Positions 49,288-62,179 are shown, counted from the stretch's first letter. The stretch is 64,000 nucleotides of DNA from Hermatobates lingyangjiaoensis (GCA_026182355.1 JAPFBL010000255.1:2046001-2110000), one strand, 5' to 3'. Notes: generated by a model not told the origin, from the sequence alone. Numbers and translations: made by a program.

Positions 49288-49567
49288 CAAGGGCCTTCAA
49301 CCGGTGGGTCGCGAAATGCTTCTGCGGGGGTCGCGAAATGTTTGAAATTGTTTATGTTTAAATAGAAAATAAAGGATTAAATTAAATAAATAATTTACTT
49401 GTTATTAATGTGGCACAGCAATTTCATTAAATTTAGTATTGATCAAATTTATTTTCATTTTCCCTTTTTTATTTGTTGTTAATTTTATTTTTGTTCTCAC
49501 TAAACGGTCGCGAATAAATTTTGGCGTCAAAAATGGGTCGCGATGTAAAAAAGGTTGAAGATCCCTG
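49288..49567. mobile_element. Non-autonomous hAT-type MITE, 280 bp
   Basis: The left end reads CAAGGGCCTTCAACC and the right end, in reverse complement, CAGGGATCTTCAACC. Both are followed within 25 bp by GGGTCGCG or TCGCGACCC. A perfect 8-bp direct duplication CTTTAAAC flanks it (49280-49287 and 49568-49575). Short inverted ends of CAGNG...CTTCAACC type and 8-bp duplications are typical of the hAT superfamily. The interior is AT-rich with no transposase. The frame at 49141-49365 runs from the flank into it and is not a gene. Confidence 0.88.
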
Positions 49568-49637
49568 CTTTAAACAATTGAAACATATACTCAATGTCAA
49601 ATTAACTGAATCCTAGGAAAATGCGACGAATATAATA

Positions 49638-50807
49638 CGAGGGCGGATTGATAAATCAGAAACTTTTTTGCAGTCTGTGTTTGATAGTCATTCAAAGCAT
49701 ACAACCTCGTATATTTTTACGAAAATGGAAAAAACTGAATTTCGTATGCTGATTCAGCATTACTTTTTACGTAAGAAATCAATCACTGAAACGAAGGAAA
49801 GACTCGATAAATACTACGGGGACTCGGCACCATCAATTTCAATGGTTAAGAAGTGGTTTACAGAGTTCCGTTGTGGTCGTACCAGCACTAGTGACGCCGA
49901 ATGTTCAGGTCGACCAAAAGAAGTGATCACGCCGGAAATCGTCGATAAAATCCATGAAATGATATTGGATGATCGGAGAATGAAAGTGCGAGAGTTGGCT
50001 CATGCTGTAGGTATCTCAACTGAACGTATCATTTTACACGAATATTTGGACATGAAAAAACTCTCCGCGAGATGGGTGCCGCGATTGCTCACACTGGACC
50101 ATAAGTGCAATCGTGTGACCACTTCAAAAGAGTGTTTAGCGATGTTCAGCCGTAATCAGAACAAATTTTTGCACCGTTTTGTTACTGTGGGCCATCACAA
50201 CATGCCAGAGACCAAGGAACAATCGAAACAGTGGGTTGCTGTAGGCGAACGCGGACCAAAGAAAGCCAAACAGAGTCTGTCAGCCAACAAGGTCATGGCC
50301 ACAGTTTTTTGGGATGTACGTGGGGTCATTCACATCGATTACCTCGAGGAAGGTAAAACGATCACCGGCGAATATTATTCAAAGCTTTTGACGTTGATTT
50401 GAAGTAAAAACGGTCGCATTTGGAAAAGAAGAAAGTGCTATTCTATCAAGACAATGCACGTGTGCACACCTGTCTAGTCACGATGGCCAAAATCCACGAA
50501 TTGGGATACAAACTGCTACTCTATCCAGCAATTCTCCTGATTTAGCCTCCTGCAACTATTTTCTGTTTCCAAACCTAACGGAATGGCTGAGTGGTAAGAG
50601 ATTTGAGTCGAATGAACAAGTCATTACCGAAACAAACGCGTATTTTGAGAGCTTTGAGAAAAAGTATTTGCAGGGAATGAAAAAATTAGAAAAACGCTGG
50701 ACTAAATGTATCGAGCCAAAAAGTGACTATGTAGAAAAATAAAATGTTTCTCTGCCGAAAAAAGTTTGTTTTATTCATAAAGTCACCGACTTATCGAACC
50801 GCCCTCG
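49638..50807 (+). mobile_element. Mariner element (irritans-like), complete ends
   Basis: The left end CGAGGGCGGATTGATAAATC and the reverse complement of the right end CGAGGGCGGTTCGATAAGTC form terminal inverted repeats. They are flanked by TA at 49636-49637 and 50808-50809, the duplicated mariner target. At 1170 bp it is a little shorter than a typical 1.3-kb mariner. It lies 60 bp right of the hAT MITE's duplication. Confidence 0.93.
49725..50742 (+). pseudogene. Mariner transposase pseudogene
   Basis: I start at ATG 49725 (MEKTEFRMLI), the usual mariner start. Codons upstream in the same frame are untranslated leader. The first 225 residues are open: helix-turn-helix motifs, then WFTEFRCGRTST, ARWVPRLLT, GKTITGEYYSKLL. 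The frame then meets TGA at 50400. Homology continues in shifted frames as YQDNARVHT, SPDLASCNYFLF and a last WTKCIEPKSDYVEK before TAA at 50740-50742. The family cuts and pastes its element using three Asp residues. The segment that should hold the first one (VTVDETW-type) has lost about four residues and reads VTVGHHN. The second is kept in QDNA. The third is Asn in CNYFLF. It is therefore inactive twice over. The helix-turn-helix part also has a two-residue deletion (TERIILHEY). Confidence 0.93.
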
Positions 50808-50809
50808 TA

Positions 50810-53800
50810 TCAATAAATAGGTAATAATTTCCTTTATTTTACTGTCACTATATAGAATTAAATTATTTTTATTTTTTATTTTCCTGTACACTATGTGAAT
50901 TCAAAATGTATATATTTCTTCATGTTCTGGAATGATTTTAAAACTGATCAAATGTTATCAGATATTAAGTGATCAAAATTAATATAAATACTGCCATTTT
51001 CACTTTTTTTTCTGAATCAAAAATATTTTTTACAAACAACTGTTTTGATCTGTTTTATAATTTTCAATGAAGCATGTTTTGAATTGTTAATATTATTATG
51101 GGTCGTTCGTCTGTGTAGTGCTGATATCTTCAGTTTTTGAGATTTCAATAGCTTAAATAACGTCAATGATAAAGAAAACTTCGAATAAAAGTGGTAGACT
51201 TTTTAATCGATCATGTGTTCTGTTTGGGACTTTCTTAGTTAGTTTTTTTTTAAGATATTTTGATCTGAGTATTTTAATAATTTTTTTTAAATTCAAATGG
51301 TGATTCCAAATTTTACTACCTTGGTGGTAGAATTTCCTAAATCCTTTCTTATTGCTTATGAAAGGATTTCAGTCTCCGATACAGGTCTCTAGAATGCCTG
51401 TACTACTATTATTTCTGGTGTTCCTTATGATATCCTAAAGATCTACCGTTTTACTTAGTACATCTCTACTGGTTCCATTAGAGATGTACTAAGAGAAAAT
51501 GAGAAAATCACATACCAATTTTTATCATACATGTATTAAAAATGACAGCAATGTAATTCAAATTAAAACTTTTTGCTTGAGTTTGTTCGCTATTGCAGTT
51601 GTAAAATCATTGATTAATTTTTTTTAAACTGTAAAAGTAAAAAAGATAAATTTCTAAAGCTTTCTTTAGAACAATCGAATTTGATGTTAATATATTGTAA
51701 AATGGACAGGGAAAATGGTACCATGATTCCAAAATTAATTGTTGTTATTTTTTTAATGTAATATTGTATCCAAGTCCTTTTTATTGCAGTCAACATCTCG
51801 ACACCATAATTTGCAAAGTTGACAATTAACTTAAAAGTATTCAGATAATAAAATAAGTAATTGATATTAAAATAATGACAAGTATAAAAAATATATTAAA
51901 AATGTAATTGTGAGGTTGTTATATAATTACACCGCAGTGTACCTTCATACTACAGTTTTTGTCCCTAATATATATTGACGGTCGTATTTTTTTCTATTGT
52001 CGACGGCTCTTTACCCCTACTCTACTACAACTGACTGGGTTAGCTTAACGACTCCTTAAGAAATGAATTCCGGTTTTCAGTGATAAGACATTCGACTGTG
52101 TCCAAGAATTTGCTAGCAGGGGAAATTGTGTATCGTTTATTATCGTTTAGTCCCTTCTTTGTTTCAATTCAGAAATTTGTTTTCATCATGCCCACATAGA
52201 ATCAGTGGTGATATCAACGTTCCCAGTTGCTCTAGTTCGGTCCTCCTTTGAAGTGCCTACTGACATAACCACACACTTTCGCAATCATATAATCATAGTG
52301 CAGTTATTTCAGAACGGTTATTGTGTACTCGGCAATGACACTGTCACAGCATGTTCTAGCTTCACGATTTGATCCGAACAGAAAAGCTAGTTTACCCTGC
52401 CTCATCTCTCAGCTCAATTACTTTCGGAATATTGGAAAAAATCAAATGATTACAGAATTATGGTTAGCTAGTATTATTATTATTTACAATTAAGGAATAT
52501 ATTGCAATTGCAATGACATAGCAATTATGCTATGCCCGAGTTGCCTGAATTAAGTATTAGAGTATATAATGAAATAACAAACCCTTAAAAAAATACAATT
52601 TGTTTACTGAAATCAATTTACAAAAAAATGTGAAAAAAAGATGGAAGTTCAAAAAGATTTCACATTTAAAATATTCTTTAAATCTGAGAGGAGTTTTAAA
52701 TTAATCTACCTAAAGTTTAAATCCCAACTAGTTTAACAAAAAGTGGTTTATCATTTTGAATATTTTTTTTATGAACAGATTCATAAAATAAAAATTTCTG
52801 TTACAATCTTTTGGAGACAATTTTAACGAATAGTACCTATTAGGCAATTTCTTTTAAATGTACAAAAATTGAGAAGGAAATTTGAGGTTAAGACAAACAG
52901 GAGTTATGTAGGAAGGAACAGAAATGAGAGAAGTGAAAAGGAGATATGAAAGTTTTTTTCATTCAAAAGAAGGGACAAGTCAAGTCAATCTCGACTGGAA
53001 AGACAGACCTGACGCCCACTTGTACCGTCAGGAAGCTAAGATATTTAAGGAAATTTAAGCCTCACGTGGGAGAATGAACTACTCGGAATAGCACACAATA
53101 GAACAGACTCTGTCCGTGGATATACCGTGAGGAAAAATTACATCACCTTATTTGTCAGCTTACTCCGAAACTGACCGGAAGACGCGGTTAGGAGAAAAAA
53201 AAGATACATTAGCCTGATATGCAAGGAACATATGCTCTTGTATACTAACCTTAATAACACACCACTCCATTGCGCCTTTGTTCCTGTCACGAGTGAAAAT
53301 TTACGACCCCTCCCGTACCACCACCCCCACCATAAAAGGTGCAAGTACTTGTGAAGGAGGGGAGGGGGTGATAGTTCCGTTTGCAAAGTTTGTTTCGGAG
53401 TGATTTTCTGATTACCAGTCACTCATGAAATTGGGCTTCATGCAACTTTCGGGGAACATGGTATATGAGAAGTAGGTCCTGTAATTATATACATTCTTCC
53501 AGGACCTGAAAGCTATGAAGGACTTCATGATTTCTGTAAGAGCTCCAATGTCCCCAAAATAACTCTGAAGATAACACTTCCCCTACTTCGATGAAAAGTA
53601 CTTCTCATACACATACACTCACTGTACTTATTACACCACAAATATAGCTTTGTTATTGTGTGTATTACTAATAATTGAGGTCGTAGAATGATAAAGACTT
53701 ACATGACGTTTGATGGTACCGGGAAACATTGTTCCGGTCTGTCTGTTAAACTGAAGTTTGATATACATCTTTCTCTTTCTACTTTCTAAGCTTTTGTTTT

Positions 53801-56566
53801 AAAGATAAAATAGTAGCTGCTCTACTTCAATACTGGATCCATTATCATTTATTTTATGATGATTACGTATACAATCATAAGAGAAGGTATGTGCTGTAGT
53901 TCAGTGTATGTTAATTAAAGTCAAATTTTCATTTTAATATAATTGAAAACTAGTAGGTTTCGTACCGCCCTGAGAAGTTCCTCTTCCTACGGTTCATTCA
54001 ATCAGTTTTGATTTCCTTCCTAACTTTTGCTTTGCAGAGAGCATTTTTTCTTCTTCTATCTTTACTTTTGAGACTGAACTCTTAAAATTCCAACCAGATC
54101 AGCCGTATTATTGACGTGTCCCAGCTCCAGCAATTTGACTTATTTTATAATCAAACTAAATGGTAGATTTTATTAACTTATTGTTAAGCAATAATGCAAA
54201 TAAAAACAAAGTTATATGTAGGTAGTATGAAAATTACGGAATGATTTGTAATTATAATAGCGATATTGATCAGATACAAAATTATTGATTTTAATAATAA
54301 ATAGCAAACATAAATTATGAATGAATGGACTCCTAAAATGATGAAACCTACTACTACATAGGCTTGTGTTTTCAAACCTCCCTCAAAAAATGTTTTTGTT
54401 AGCAAAAAGTACTTGATTGCTCGAAACTTCAAAAAAAAAATTGAACAGGTTTTTTCTTCATTGTATTTTCGATCTACTGGTCATAAAACCATTCATTCTC
54501 GAAATTTTAACAGATTTGCATGTTTTGAGGTCCCCAGAGTCCTTTTTTGACGTTATTCTATGATCTGTGGATGTGTATCTAAAAGTTTCCAGGCACGTTG
54601 CATTCCACACCGTTTGATGGATAAAAATCATGTTTTACACAAAAATGATCCTTGTAGTGTAGATGTACCCTATTGTTTTGAAGTAATATTGCACTTTGAG
54701 AAAGTAACTTTTTGAGGTGAAACGTACTTTTAAACATTTTTTTCTCCTAAGCTACGGATTCTTGAGTGTTGAAATTATTATTATGGGTAATAATAGCATT
54801 AACTGAAAAAACTTAAATAACTAACTTATCTATGAAATTTTGTCAAAAAATATCACCTCAAATTAACAATATCAGAAAAAAAATCAATTTCATTAGCTGA
54901 AAGGGCAAAAGTTATAAAAACCAAAAACATAACTAGTTACTAATGGATTACCTGCTGTACTTATCGCAGTTATTTTACATTGACTTCCACGATTTTATCA
55001 CAGAATACAATCAAAAATAATTCTTAAAGTTTAATAGAAAATTTTGAGGTTAAGATCTTTTAATAATTTGGTTTGATACGTAATAGCAATAAAGAAATAA
55101 AATATATAAGCAAACACCAAACAACTATAAATTTTATGAACCTCTCTAGAGTGAAGAATGGTTGGCAAGCGAGAATGTTTTAATCATTTTTAATATCGTA
55201 CCCTTCAGCACATCGAATTATCAATTATTCTGATATGTATTTGTTTGTTTAAGAACTCCATTTTTTTGGGTAATATTACAGCATGGGAAAGGTAATATAA
55301 TGGTAATGTTCAATTTGTATAGCAATACGACTACTATTACTGGGGTATTCCTCGTGTGTTTTATAAAATTATAATTCATCATTAAATTTTGTCTTACTAC
55401 GATTATTTCATTTCTATGTTATTTGAGGAGTAATATTACTTTAGAAATGGCAAAAGTAGAGTAACGAGATACTTAACTAAATTCTAAATGAGATACTTAT
55501 TTAGGTAAATATGTACTTTATAAATATGATACTTATGAAGAATTTAATGTTCTGACATGCAACAGAATCTGTTCCAAAAAATGTTGGTGACCGAAATAGA
55601 AAATTCTTTTAAGTATTAAAAGAATTTCTGTGGATTCTAAGAAAGAACTTGTGAAAGCACAGTTTTGTTATCCATTGAATAAGCGGGAAAATGTAGATTT
55701 CTTAATCTAGAAACGACAGAATGGAATAATATAATGTCCACGTAAAGAATATTTATTGTAAGTATTGATTTTAGAGCGGGCGTTGAAGTAATTACAAATG
55801 ATCACCTGTATTGGCAAGATTTTTCATTTTAAGAAATTGATTCCAGTCTGGAATACTGAAGGGTCAAAAATCAATAATGAAACCAGTAAGAATAAGTTAA
55901 CCCTTAATTGGGTAGCTGGAAACAAGGGAATAAAGGGAATGAGGTGGTGAAGCGTTTGGAGTAGATTGGATAAATTAAAGACTGGATAAAGAAAATGATA
56001 AATGATGGATACTATAAACGTGTCTAACTTAGTTTAAATAACTCATTTGAACTAAATCTACATTTAAAAGAAAATACTATGTCTTCAAAGGAAAGATATA
56101 TGAATATATGTTGAATATCTAACCGCGATTTATTTTCTTAACGATTACCTATGCAGTATGCATTTAACATCATTTTGTATTTACATCATATATATTTAAC
56201 GTTTACATACGAATTATGAAAGCTCGGTTTGGAAGTTGCGGAAACTCTTGATCGGATTCAATCTGAATTCGTGCAATCTCCTTCAGGAAAAAGATTTTTT
56301 TTGTGAACCATGCTAACCTATAAGGTGAAAGATAATCATTTATAGAAGATTTTGAAGTTGAATAAAGAATTGAAATCCGAAGTTTATGTTAAAAATATCC
56401 ATTATATCCGTTAAAATTATATCCATTTTACTAGTGTTACTGCGTCCAAGATAGTGCAGAAACGTGCGAAGAAAGGTCTCCTAGAACTTGTTATATGTAC
56501 TTGTAGTAAACTTTTGTGACTAGAGCATTGAATAAACATTAGAAAGTAGTCACTAGAAAACACGTG
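50810..56566. other. Long noncoding stretch
   Basis: AT-rich intron-like sequence. A 15-bp perfect stem (51454-51468 / 51479-51493) is the only clear structure. A GC-richer patch at 52980-53640 has a 94-codon minus-strand frame (53138-53422) without a recognised motif. An acceptor-like site near 54038 opens only 15 codons. No gene is called. Confidence 0.45.
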
Positions 56567-56838
56567 AGAAAATTTAAAGTTATGGGACTTGAACTCATAA
56601 GAAAACGGCAGGTATGCCACGCCGCTTCTATACTCCTCCTGACTCCAGTCTTTTTTTCATATCTTGTATGCTTTATCTAAGTAGATATTGTGCTTCTTTT
56701 AATGTGAGGCATCCGTTTTAGCTATATGCGAGCTACATTACAGGATGACTTTACGTCAGGACTTCTAAATTTCATCTCTCTTAAGTTTATTTGTAACGCC
56801 TACCTGACATCGTAGTAGCTCAAAACTGACAGCATAAC
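56567..56838 (-). mobile_element. SINE-like element, family C, copy 1
   Basis: In reverse complement, TTATGAGTTCAAGTCCC fits a B box (plus-strand 56580-56597). TGGAGTCAGGAGGAGTATAG and GTGGCATACCTGCC precede it. The body (GTGAGGCATCCGTTTTAGC, CTACCTGACATCGTAGTAGC on the plus strand) recurs in order at 57260-57562. It is diverged and probably old. Confidence 0.6.
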
Positions 56839-57259
56839 TTCATATATCCTCTCCCAGAGTTGGCGTCCCAAGAACTATATCCTACCGGTTTGAATTTTTT
56901 AGTAATGAAGCACCCTGTTATACTCCACCTGATATATATTTGAAACATAGGTAGTCTGTATTGTAGGTAGGATTACCTTGTCTCACGGTAATTGTGCTCC
57001 AAACTGATACTGATCGATCATTTCTGATGATCCACTATGAGGACCTTGTGATTGAGAACTTTACCGAATATATTAAATTATAGTTATAAAGAAAATCAAA
57101 GAATTACTTTACTGATGAAAATTATGAGCACGTGATAAAAAAAAATCCCTAGATATTATAATTTATAAGTCATTACATATAGAATTATATTTCTAATTTA
57201 TCCATTATTTTAATTTCTTTAGAAAAAATTAGATATGATGGATTTTTTTTCAGAGAAAA

Positions 57260-57562
57260 AGACATGAAAAGATTTCTGTTACATGATTTGAACTCATAAG
57301 AAACCGGTAGGTGCGCCGCGCACCGCTTTCTTCTATGCCACTCCTAAGTCAGTTTTTTTGTTCATCTCTTGTATTCTCCAACTGAGCAGAGTGTGCTTCC
57401 TTTGTTATTAGTCACCCGTTTAGGTTATGTGTGAACCACAATACCGAATAATTCTATGTTATGTTGAGACTCCTAAACCTAAAATTCACCTCTTTTAAGT
57501 TTATTACTGTTAGGTATCTTTGACGTGTACCTGACATCGTAATAGCGTGAAATCGACAGCAA
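57260..57562 (-). mobile_element. SINE-like element, family C, copy 2
   Basis: GATTTGAACTCATAAGAAACC, GTCACCCGTTTAGGTTATG and TACCTGACATCGTAATAGCG on the plus strand match copy 1 in order. About 700 bp separate the copies. The 56839-57259 sequence between them has no recognised element. Confidence 0.6.
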
Positions 57563-58280
57563 CCGCGATATTCAGCCTAGCATTACTAGGCTCAGGTTTA
57601 GTCGGGATAGTTGCCTACTCGTTTCTATTCACGTAGATTTCTATTGTCTCAGTTCTAATGAATATTTTAAAGTTCAAATACTAAAAAGTTTCCCCCGACA
57701 ATAGATTTGTCACTTTAAGAGCTTTGAAGAAGCCCATAGGAGCTTGTTTACATCCAGGTATCAATCTGATTGAATCGTTAGGTTGTATTCTGAGATTTTT
57801 AAATTTATTTTGTATTTGTTTATTTATATCATTTTGTTAATTAACTTAATTCAGATTTAAGTTTATTTTATTTTAATTTAGTTATTTTCAGTTTAGTAAT
57901 TTTCTATTGGATTAAATTTTATTTTTTATTTAAAGTCATTTTTTTTATTTTATTGTAATTTTGTTTCCCAGTTTACTCTTTTTCAGTTATATACTGAAAC
58001 GAAAAGAATTTCGTTGTGTCCAAACTGCTCAAGTATTCTGAGTGTTCAGTTTTCTTTTGTCTTCTCACCGCACTGATTTCTTCCCTGTGACCGAAAGTTA
58101 AAAGGGTCAAATATTTAAATTGTGTCCTGATGTTTAGTTTTTATTTTTATTTTTAGTTTTTATGCTTGTTTCTTTCTGTTTTTAAAGTAGATATATTAGT
58201 ATTTATGTAATACTTTATATATATATAGTGATGTTCAGTCGTGATGTACGACTTTTTCAGCCATCATGACAGATAATATA
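57563..58280. other. T-rich noncoding stretch
   Basis: Long T-rich runs at about 57790-57990. An acceptor-like CTTTTTCAG near 57986 opens about 34 codons to a stop, including a CPNC group, but it has no further support. A small AGCCTAG/CTAGGCT hairpin lies near 57576-57594. Confidence 0.4.
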
Positions 58281-58350
58281 ACCTGAAGAAGTGCACTTCG
58301 AAAGAAGGGCATTTTGGAAACGCATTGTTTTTATAAAACATATGTGGAGA
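58281..58350. repeat. Single-arm relative of the 591-776 palindrome
   Basis: CCTGAAGAAGTGCACTTCGAAA, then GGAAACGCATTG, then ATAAAACATATGTGGAGAC. The right arm at 698-750 carries GTTCGAAACGCGTTG, ATAAAACTTC and TGTGTGGAGAC, and its loop carries the complement of CCTGATGATGAAC. Order is the same, and no opposite arm is visible here. Confidence 0.5.
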
Positions 58351-60688
58351 CATATGATTTTCACTCTCCCAACATAGAAGTAAACACCACTTAATAGTAG
58401 TACTTGATAACTTTTGTATTGATGTTAACAATATTTCAATGAGTAGAGAGATACAGAAGAGCCACAGTTTCTTCAAAGTTCACAGTTTCTTCCAGAAATA
58501 AGTTTGAGTTTAATTTAAACCCATGTGTTGAAATTAAATATTGAAAAATTTCAGTTAAAAGAAAACCAAACTTTGTTATATGAAAACGTTTTCGTAGGTT
58601 TAGTTCGAAAGGAAAATTTACTCTTCAAAAATAATAGTGAATTGCTTATTATTTTCACATAAATTTGTATTCTTTTAATAGTAATCAGTTTTTTTTTATA
58701 TCCTTTTAAATAATTTTAAAGAGTTATATTGGTATTAGAATAATCCAATAACATAGCAAATAAATTCAATAGGTGAATGTAATATAAGCCATAAACACCC
58801 ATATTATATGCCATAATATATAATATAAGCCATAAAATATATGCCTAATAATCATCCTAGGAAAATAGATTAAACTGAGCATTCAAAGAATTATGAGTAC
58901 TGGTGAATGGTGAAGAAAGAGTTAACATTCTTCTGGCATTTGGACTCTTGAGGTTAATTTGCAATTGCTGGTCGAATTTATTGGTACTGTTAGGTAATTT
59001 ATATAAAACATTAATTGTGCTTTATGCTACGATTTAATTTCTGCAATGTACTGTACTTAATTTGTGTCTGTTTCGTAACTAGAGATATCGAATATGTAAT
59101 AACCAGATTTGCTTTATGAACTAACATTATCCCAAGAACCGTACAGATTATAAATATAAACGACTGGTAATTCTTTAAATTTTGTTATATACGTCGTTCG
59201 TGGCCTGAGTTTTGATTGTACGCAGAAGTTAAAATGCATTTTAATCTACCAAGTGGTACTGTTTGTTACGAGCATCTGAATTGAATGTATTTAAACGTTA
59301 CAGGCAAGTGCCATGTTTCTTTGTGTTTTGTCCCTTTGGCTTTAGATTCCCTTTAAAGATGTTTTGAAGTTAAGGACTTGTCTACGTTGTGGTGAAGTGG
59401 AGTTCATTAGTTTTGTCTAAAACTATTCTTTGTTTACCATAGCTAATTGTGTATGTGATTAACAATACTGCATCAATGAACAATACTACTTTGAACCATC
59501 CAAATTGTCCTGCACTGATCCACTGTAAGTTTACGCATTGTCCCAAAGACCTATGTTTCACAATCCATTTGACAGGTTATGTTTAAATTGACCAGGATAA
59601 AGATGTTTTCGAGTAGTCATTTTTTAAAAAGTACAGTGAACTGTGAGTTTCTGTTGAAATATTTCTCTGTCATCTATCACAGCAACTACGTGTAGATGAA
59701 GAGGAGGAACACTGTTTAAATTGCGTTGTTTCTATAAAACCCTTTGTATTTGGACATTTACAAAGTAATTTTATAAACTGATATATATATAATGTCTTAG
59801 ATGTTCTTTTTGGGAATCAAATTAAAAAGTCGTACTTTTAATATGATGGCTCCCATAGAGAGGAGTGGCTTTGAACTTGACTAATGTTCATACTGGAGTG
59901 GCAATAGTAATTTGTTTTTATTTTGATGCTTTAAAAGTTAATGAAGCTGCATAAAAAAGCAATTGATGACTTTTGTTTAAGATCTACCCTCTATTGAGGA
60001 ATAAGTGTTACTATCCTAATGAAGTCAATGGTTTTTTAAAGTAAATAGGAAAACGATATAAATATGCACTAAAATATATTGGAACACCAATAATGTGGTG
60101 TTGATGACAGCTAAAAATGGTGCTCATGAATAGAATAAAAGGAAAGTATCTCACAGAGGTATTAGAAAGGATGTCTACTGTAGTCAAGTGTTTTGTGGAA
60201 GTCTAACAAATTTAAAAGTGCTATTTTCAGAGTATAACGCAACTATTGTTCTTGAGGATTGAACTTCCTCAAGTTGATAAATTAATCACTGGAAGTACAA
60301 ATGTCGATTGGTACACCAGTATTTGCTTCCAGTCATCTGGAATGTCACAGAAAATGTTTTAACTGATGAATTATCCTGCGCCATGACAGCGCAAGCTCCA
60401 CAGCTGCCCAGTACTACTCCACATGTACTAGTATCGGAGATATCTACTTCTAAGTTCCATTAATGCTTCAAGAGTCGTTTCCTCTAATGGAAAGAGTTAT
60501 GTTTCAAAAAGGTATTTTGAAAAGTAATGAAGTAATTTTTTTATTACATCTGTACGTTTTTATATAATGTTTAATCAGGCCATCTGTAAATAGAAGCCGG
60601 AGGAGACACTGCAAAGTGAGCGCATCGCTTCTTTTCCAGATGGAGACTTATTGTAGTTAGTTGTGTCTGTTCGTCTGTATAAATTGAT
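58351..60688. other. Noncoding, no recognisable element
   Basis: AT-rich sequence. A short tandem ATATTATATGCCATAATATA / ATATAAGCCATAA array lies at about 58783-58850. Confidence 0.45.
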
Positions 60689-60953
60689 ATATGAGCCGCT
60701 TATTTTGAAAGTGGCCTAATTCCATTTATGTTAAAATCGAGATATTTAAGGGTTTGCGTTTTACAAAATTTAAAAATATTGTCATTTTATTTATGAACTA
60801 ATTTTTGTTATAAAAATTCTTAGTAATTTTAAATAAATTTTGTACAATTTGCTGCAAAAGGTAAAGATAACGTAAAAATGTAATTATTTAAATAGCTAGC
60901 TAAATTTTTTTGGAAAATGGAATTAGGCCACTTTCAAAATAAACGGCTCATAT
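60689..60953. mobile_element. MITE with 39-bp terminal inverted repeats
   Basis: The arms 60689-60727 and 60915-60953 are reverse complements with one mismatch (ATATGAGCCGCTTATTTTG at the left end). The 265-bp interior is AT-rich and noncoding. TA at each outer edge (GATAT/ATATC context) is compatible with a Tc1/mariner-type TA duplication, but the edge is ambiguous because the arms themselves end in ATAT. No other copy is in the window. Confidence 0.85.
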
Positions 60954-62025
60954 CCAAGTAAGGCTTTTGTGCCAGAAAGAGTAGACATTATGATAGGTGT
61001 TAGCAACTCAACTAGGGTTATGAAATATCTAAATAACGGATAATTATGCTTCGAATATCTGCATTATTATAATTATCATTATTGTATGTTTAATATATTG
61101 TTTATAATCTAAATAATCATTTTGATATAATTATTGTGATGATTGATTAATCTAAATTTTATACATCAAGATTTAAACATAAGAAGCCAATCTTCTATAC
61201 TTTATATCAAACTTCTAAAGTAGCCCTTAAAACCTATGTAATTCTTGTCCAAATAGTGAGGTAGGAGTTGTAAAAAGCGAGAAGTTTAGCATAAATGTAA
61301 TTCACGCCTTACAATTTTTCCAATGTTGAATTATTTTAAAGAAATTTTAGATTTATTGAAGCTATGTACATACATTCAATTTAGGCTGCCGTCTTAATTT
61401 CAATGGCTCTTTTTGAATGCCTTCAAGAAATTGCGTCAATCATCCGAAAGAAAGTGGATTACAGGCAATTTGATAATTTGTAGCGTGTGTTAAAATTGTC
61501 TTATAGATTCTGAAGGAAATATATTTCATTTTAACTATAATTTACTTTTTAAGCTATGTAATCATAAATATTTTAACATCAGTTGACTGACTGTTAAACC
61601 TGCCATGTTCCAGTTGGTTGGATCGTGGACTGGACAACTCATCATAAGGGGTGGTGAAATTGTCAGTTCTTTATGATGCCTTAGTTTAACATACTTCTGT
61701 TCTCTAACCCAGGATTTCTCGGATCATAAATTCAAGTATTATAGATGCCTACTTCTTCTCAAAAGTAGGCATCTATACTCTTTCATTTATACCAACTATG
61801 TATATTTGTAAAGTATGACGCAATCAAATTTCATTTTTTAAATTATTCAAATATACAATCAATTATTTTAATATAAAAAATAAGACAGTTATAAATAAAA
61901 CAGGTTTTATTAGAAATAGAGAGAACATTTAGAAAGCTATCCTTCTAGGACGATGTTTGTAGCTTGTCTTATACACAAAAGAGAACATGAGATAACTTTC
62001 TAATTGGTGTCATTGGTATGTGCAG
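60954..62025. other. Intron-like, with a 15-bp hairpin
   Basis: AT-rich sequence. Arms 61740-61754 and 61763-61777 form a perfect 15-bp stem with an 8-nt loop (TATAGATGCCTACTT). No exon was found before 62026. Confidence 0.5.
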
Positions 62026-62100
62026 GCTTTGGACAGCCAAAGTTCGAGTGATGATGAGCTGTCTCCCATAAAGAAGTCTGCTAAATGCATTAGATATACT
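62026..62100 (+). CDS. Small Ser-acidic exon B of an unrecognised gene
   Basis: A GTGCAG acceptor precedes it and ACT|GTGAGT follows. The 75 nt are open in phase 0 at both ends and encode 25 residues: ALDSQSSSDDELSPIKK and then SAKCIRYT. The SSSDDE core is a good casein kinase 2 consensus and SP a proline-directed site. Spacing and composition match the next two exons, with introns of only 79 and 89 bp, unlike the long introns elsewhere. It probably lies in a disordered nuclear protein. No catalytic or fold motif is seen. Confidence 0.7.
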
Positions 62101-62179
62101 GTGAGTGTAATTTATTATTTTTAGTTAACTTTTAAATGTGTAAACATTAGTCAAATAAATTGTATTTTTAACGTTCCAG

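Noticed and set aside
49141..49365. 74-codon frame
   Set aside because: It starts in flanking DNA and runs into the hAT MITE, crossing its target duplication, so it cannot be one native gene.
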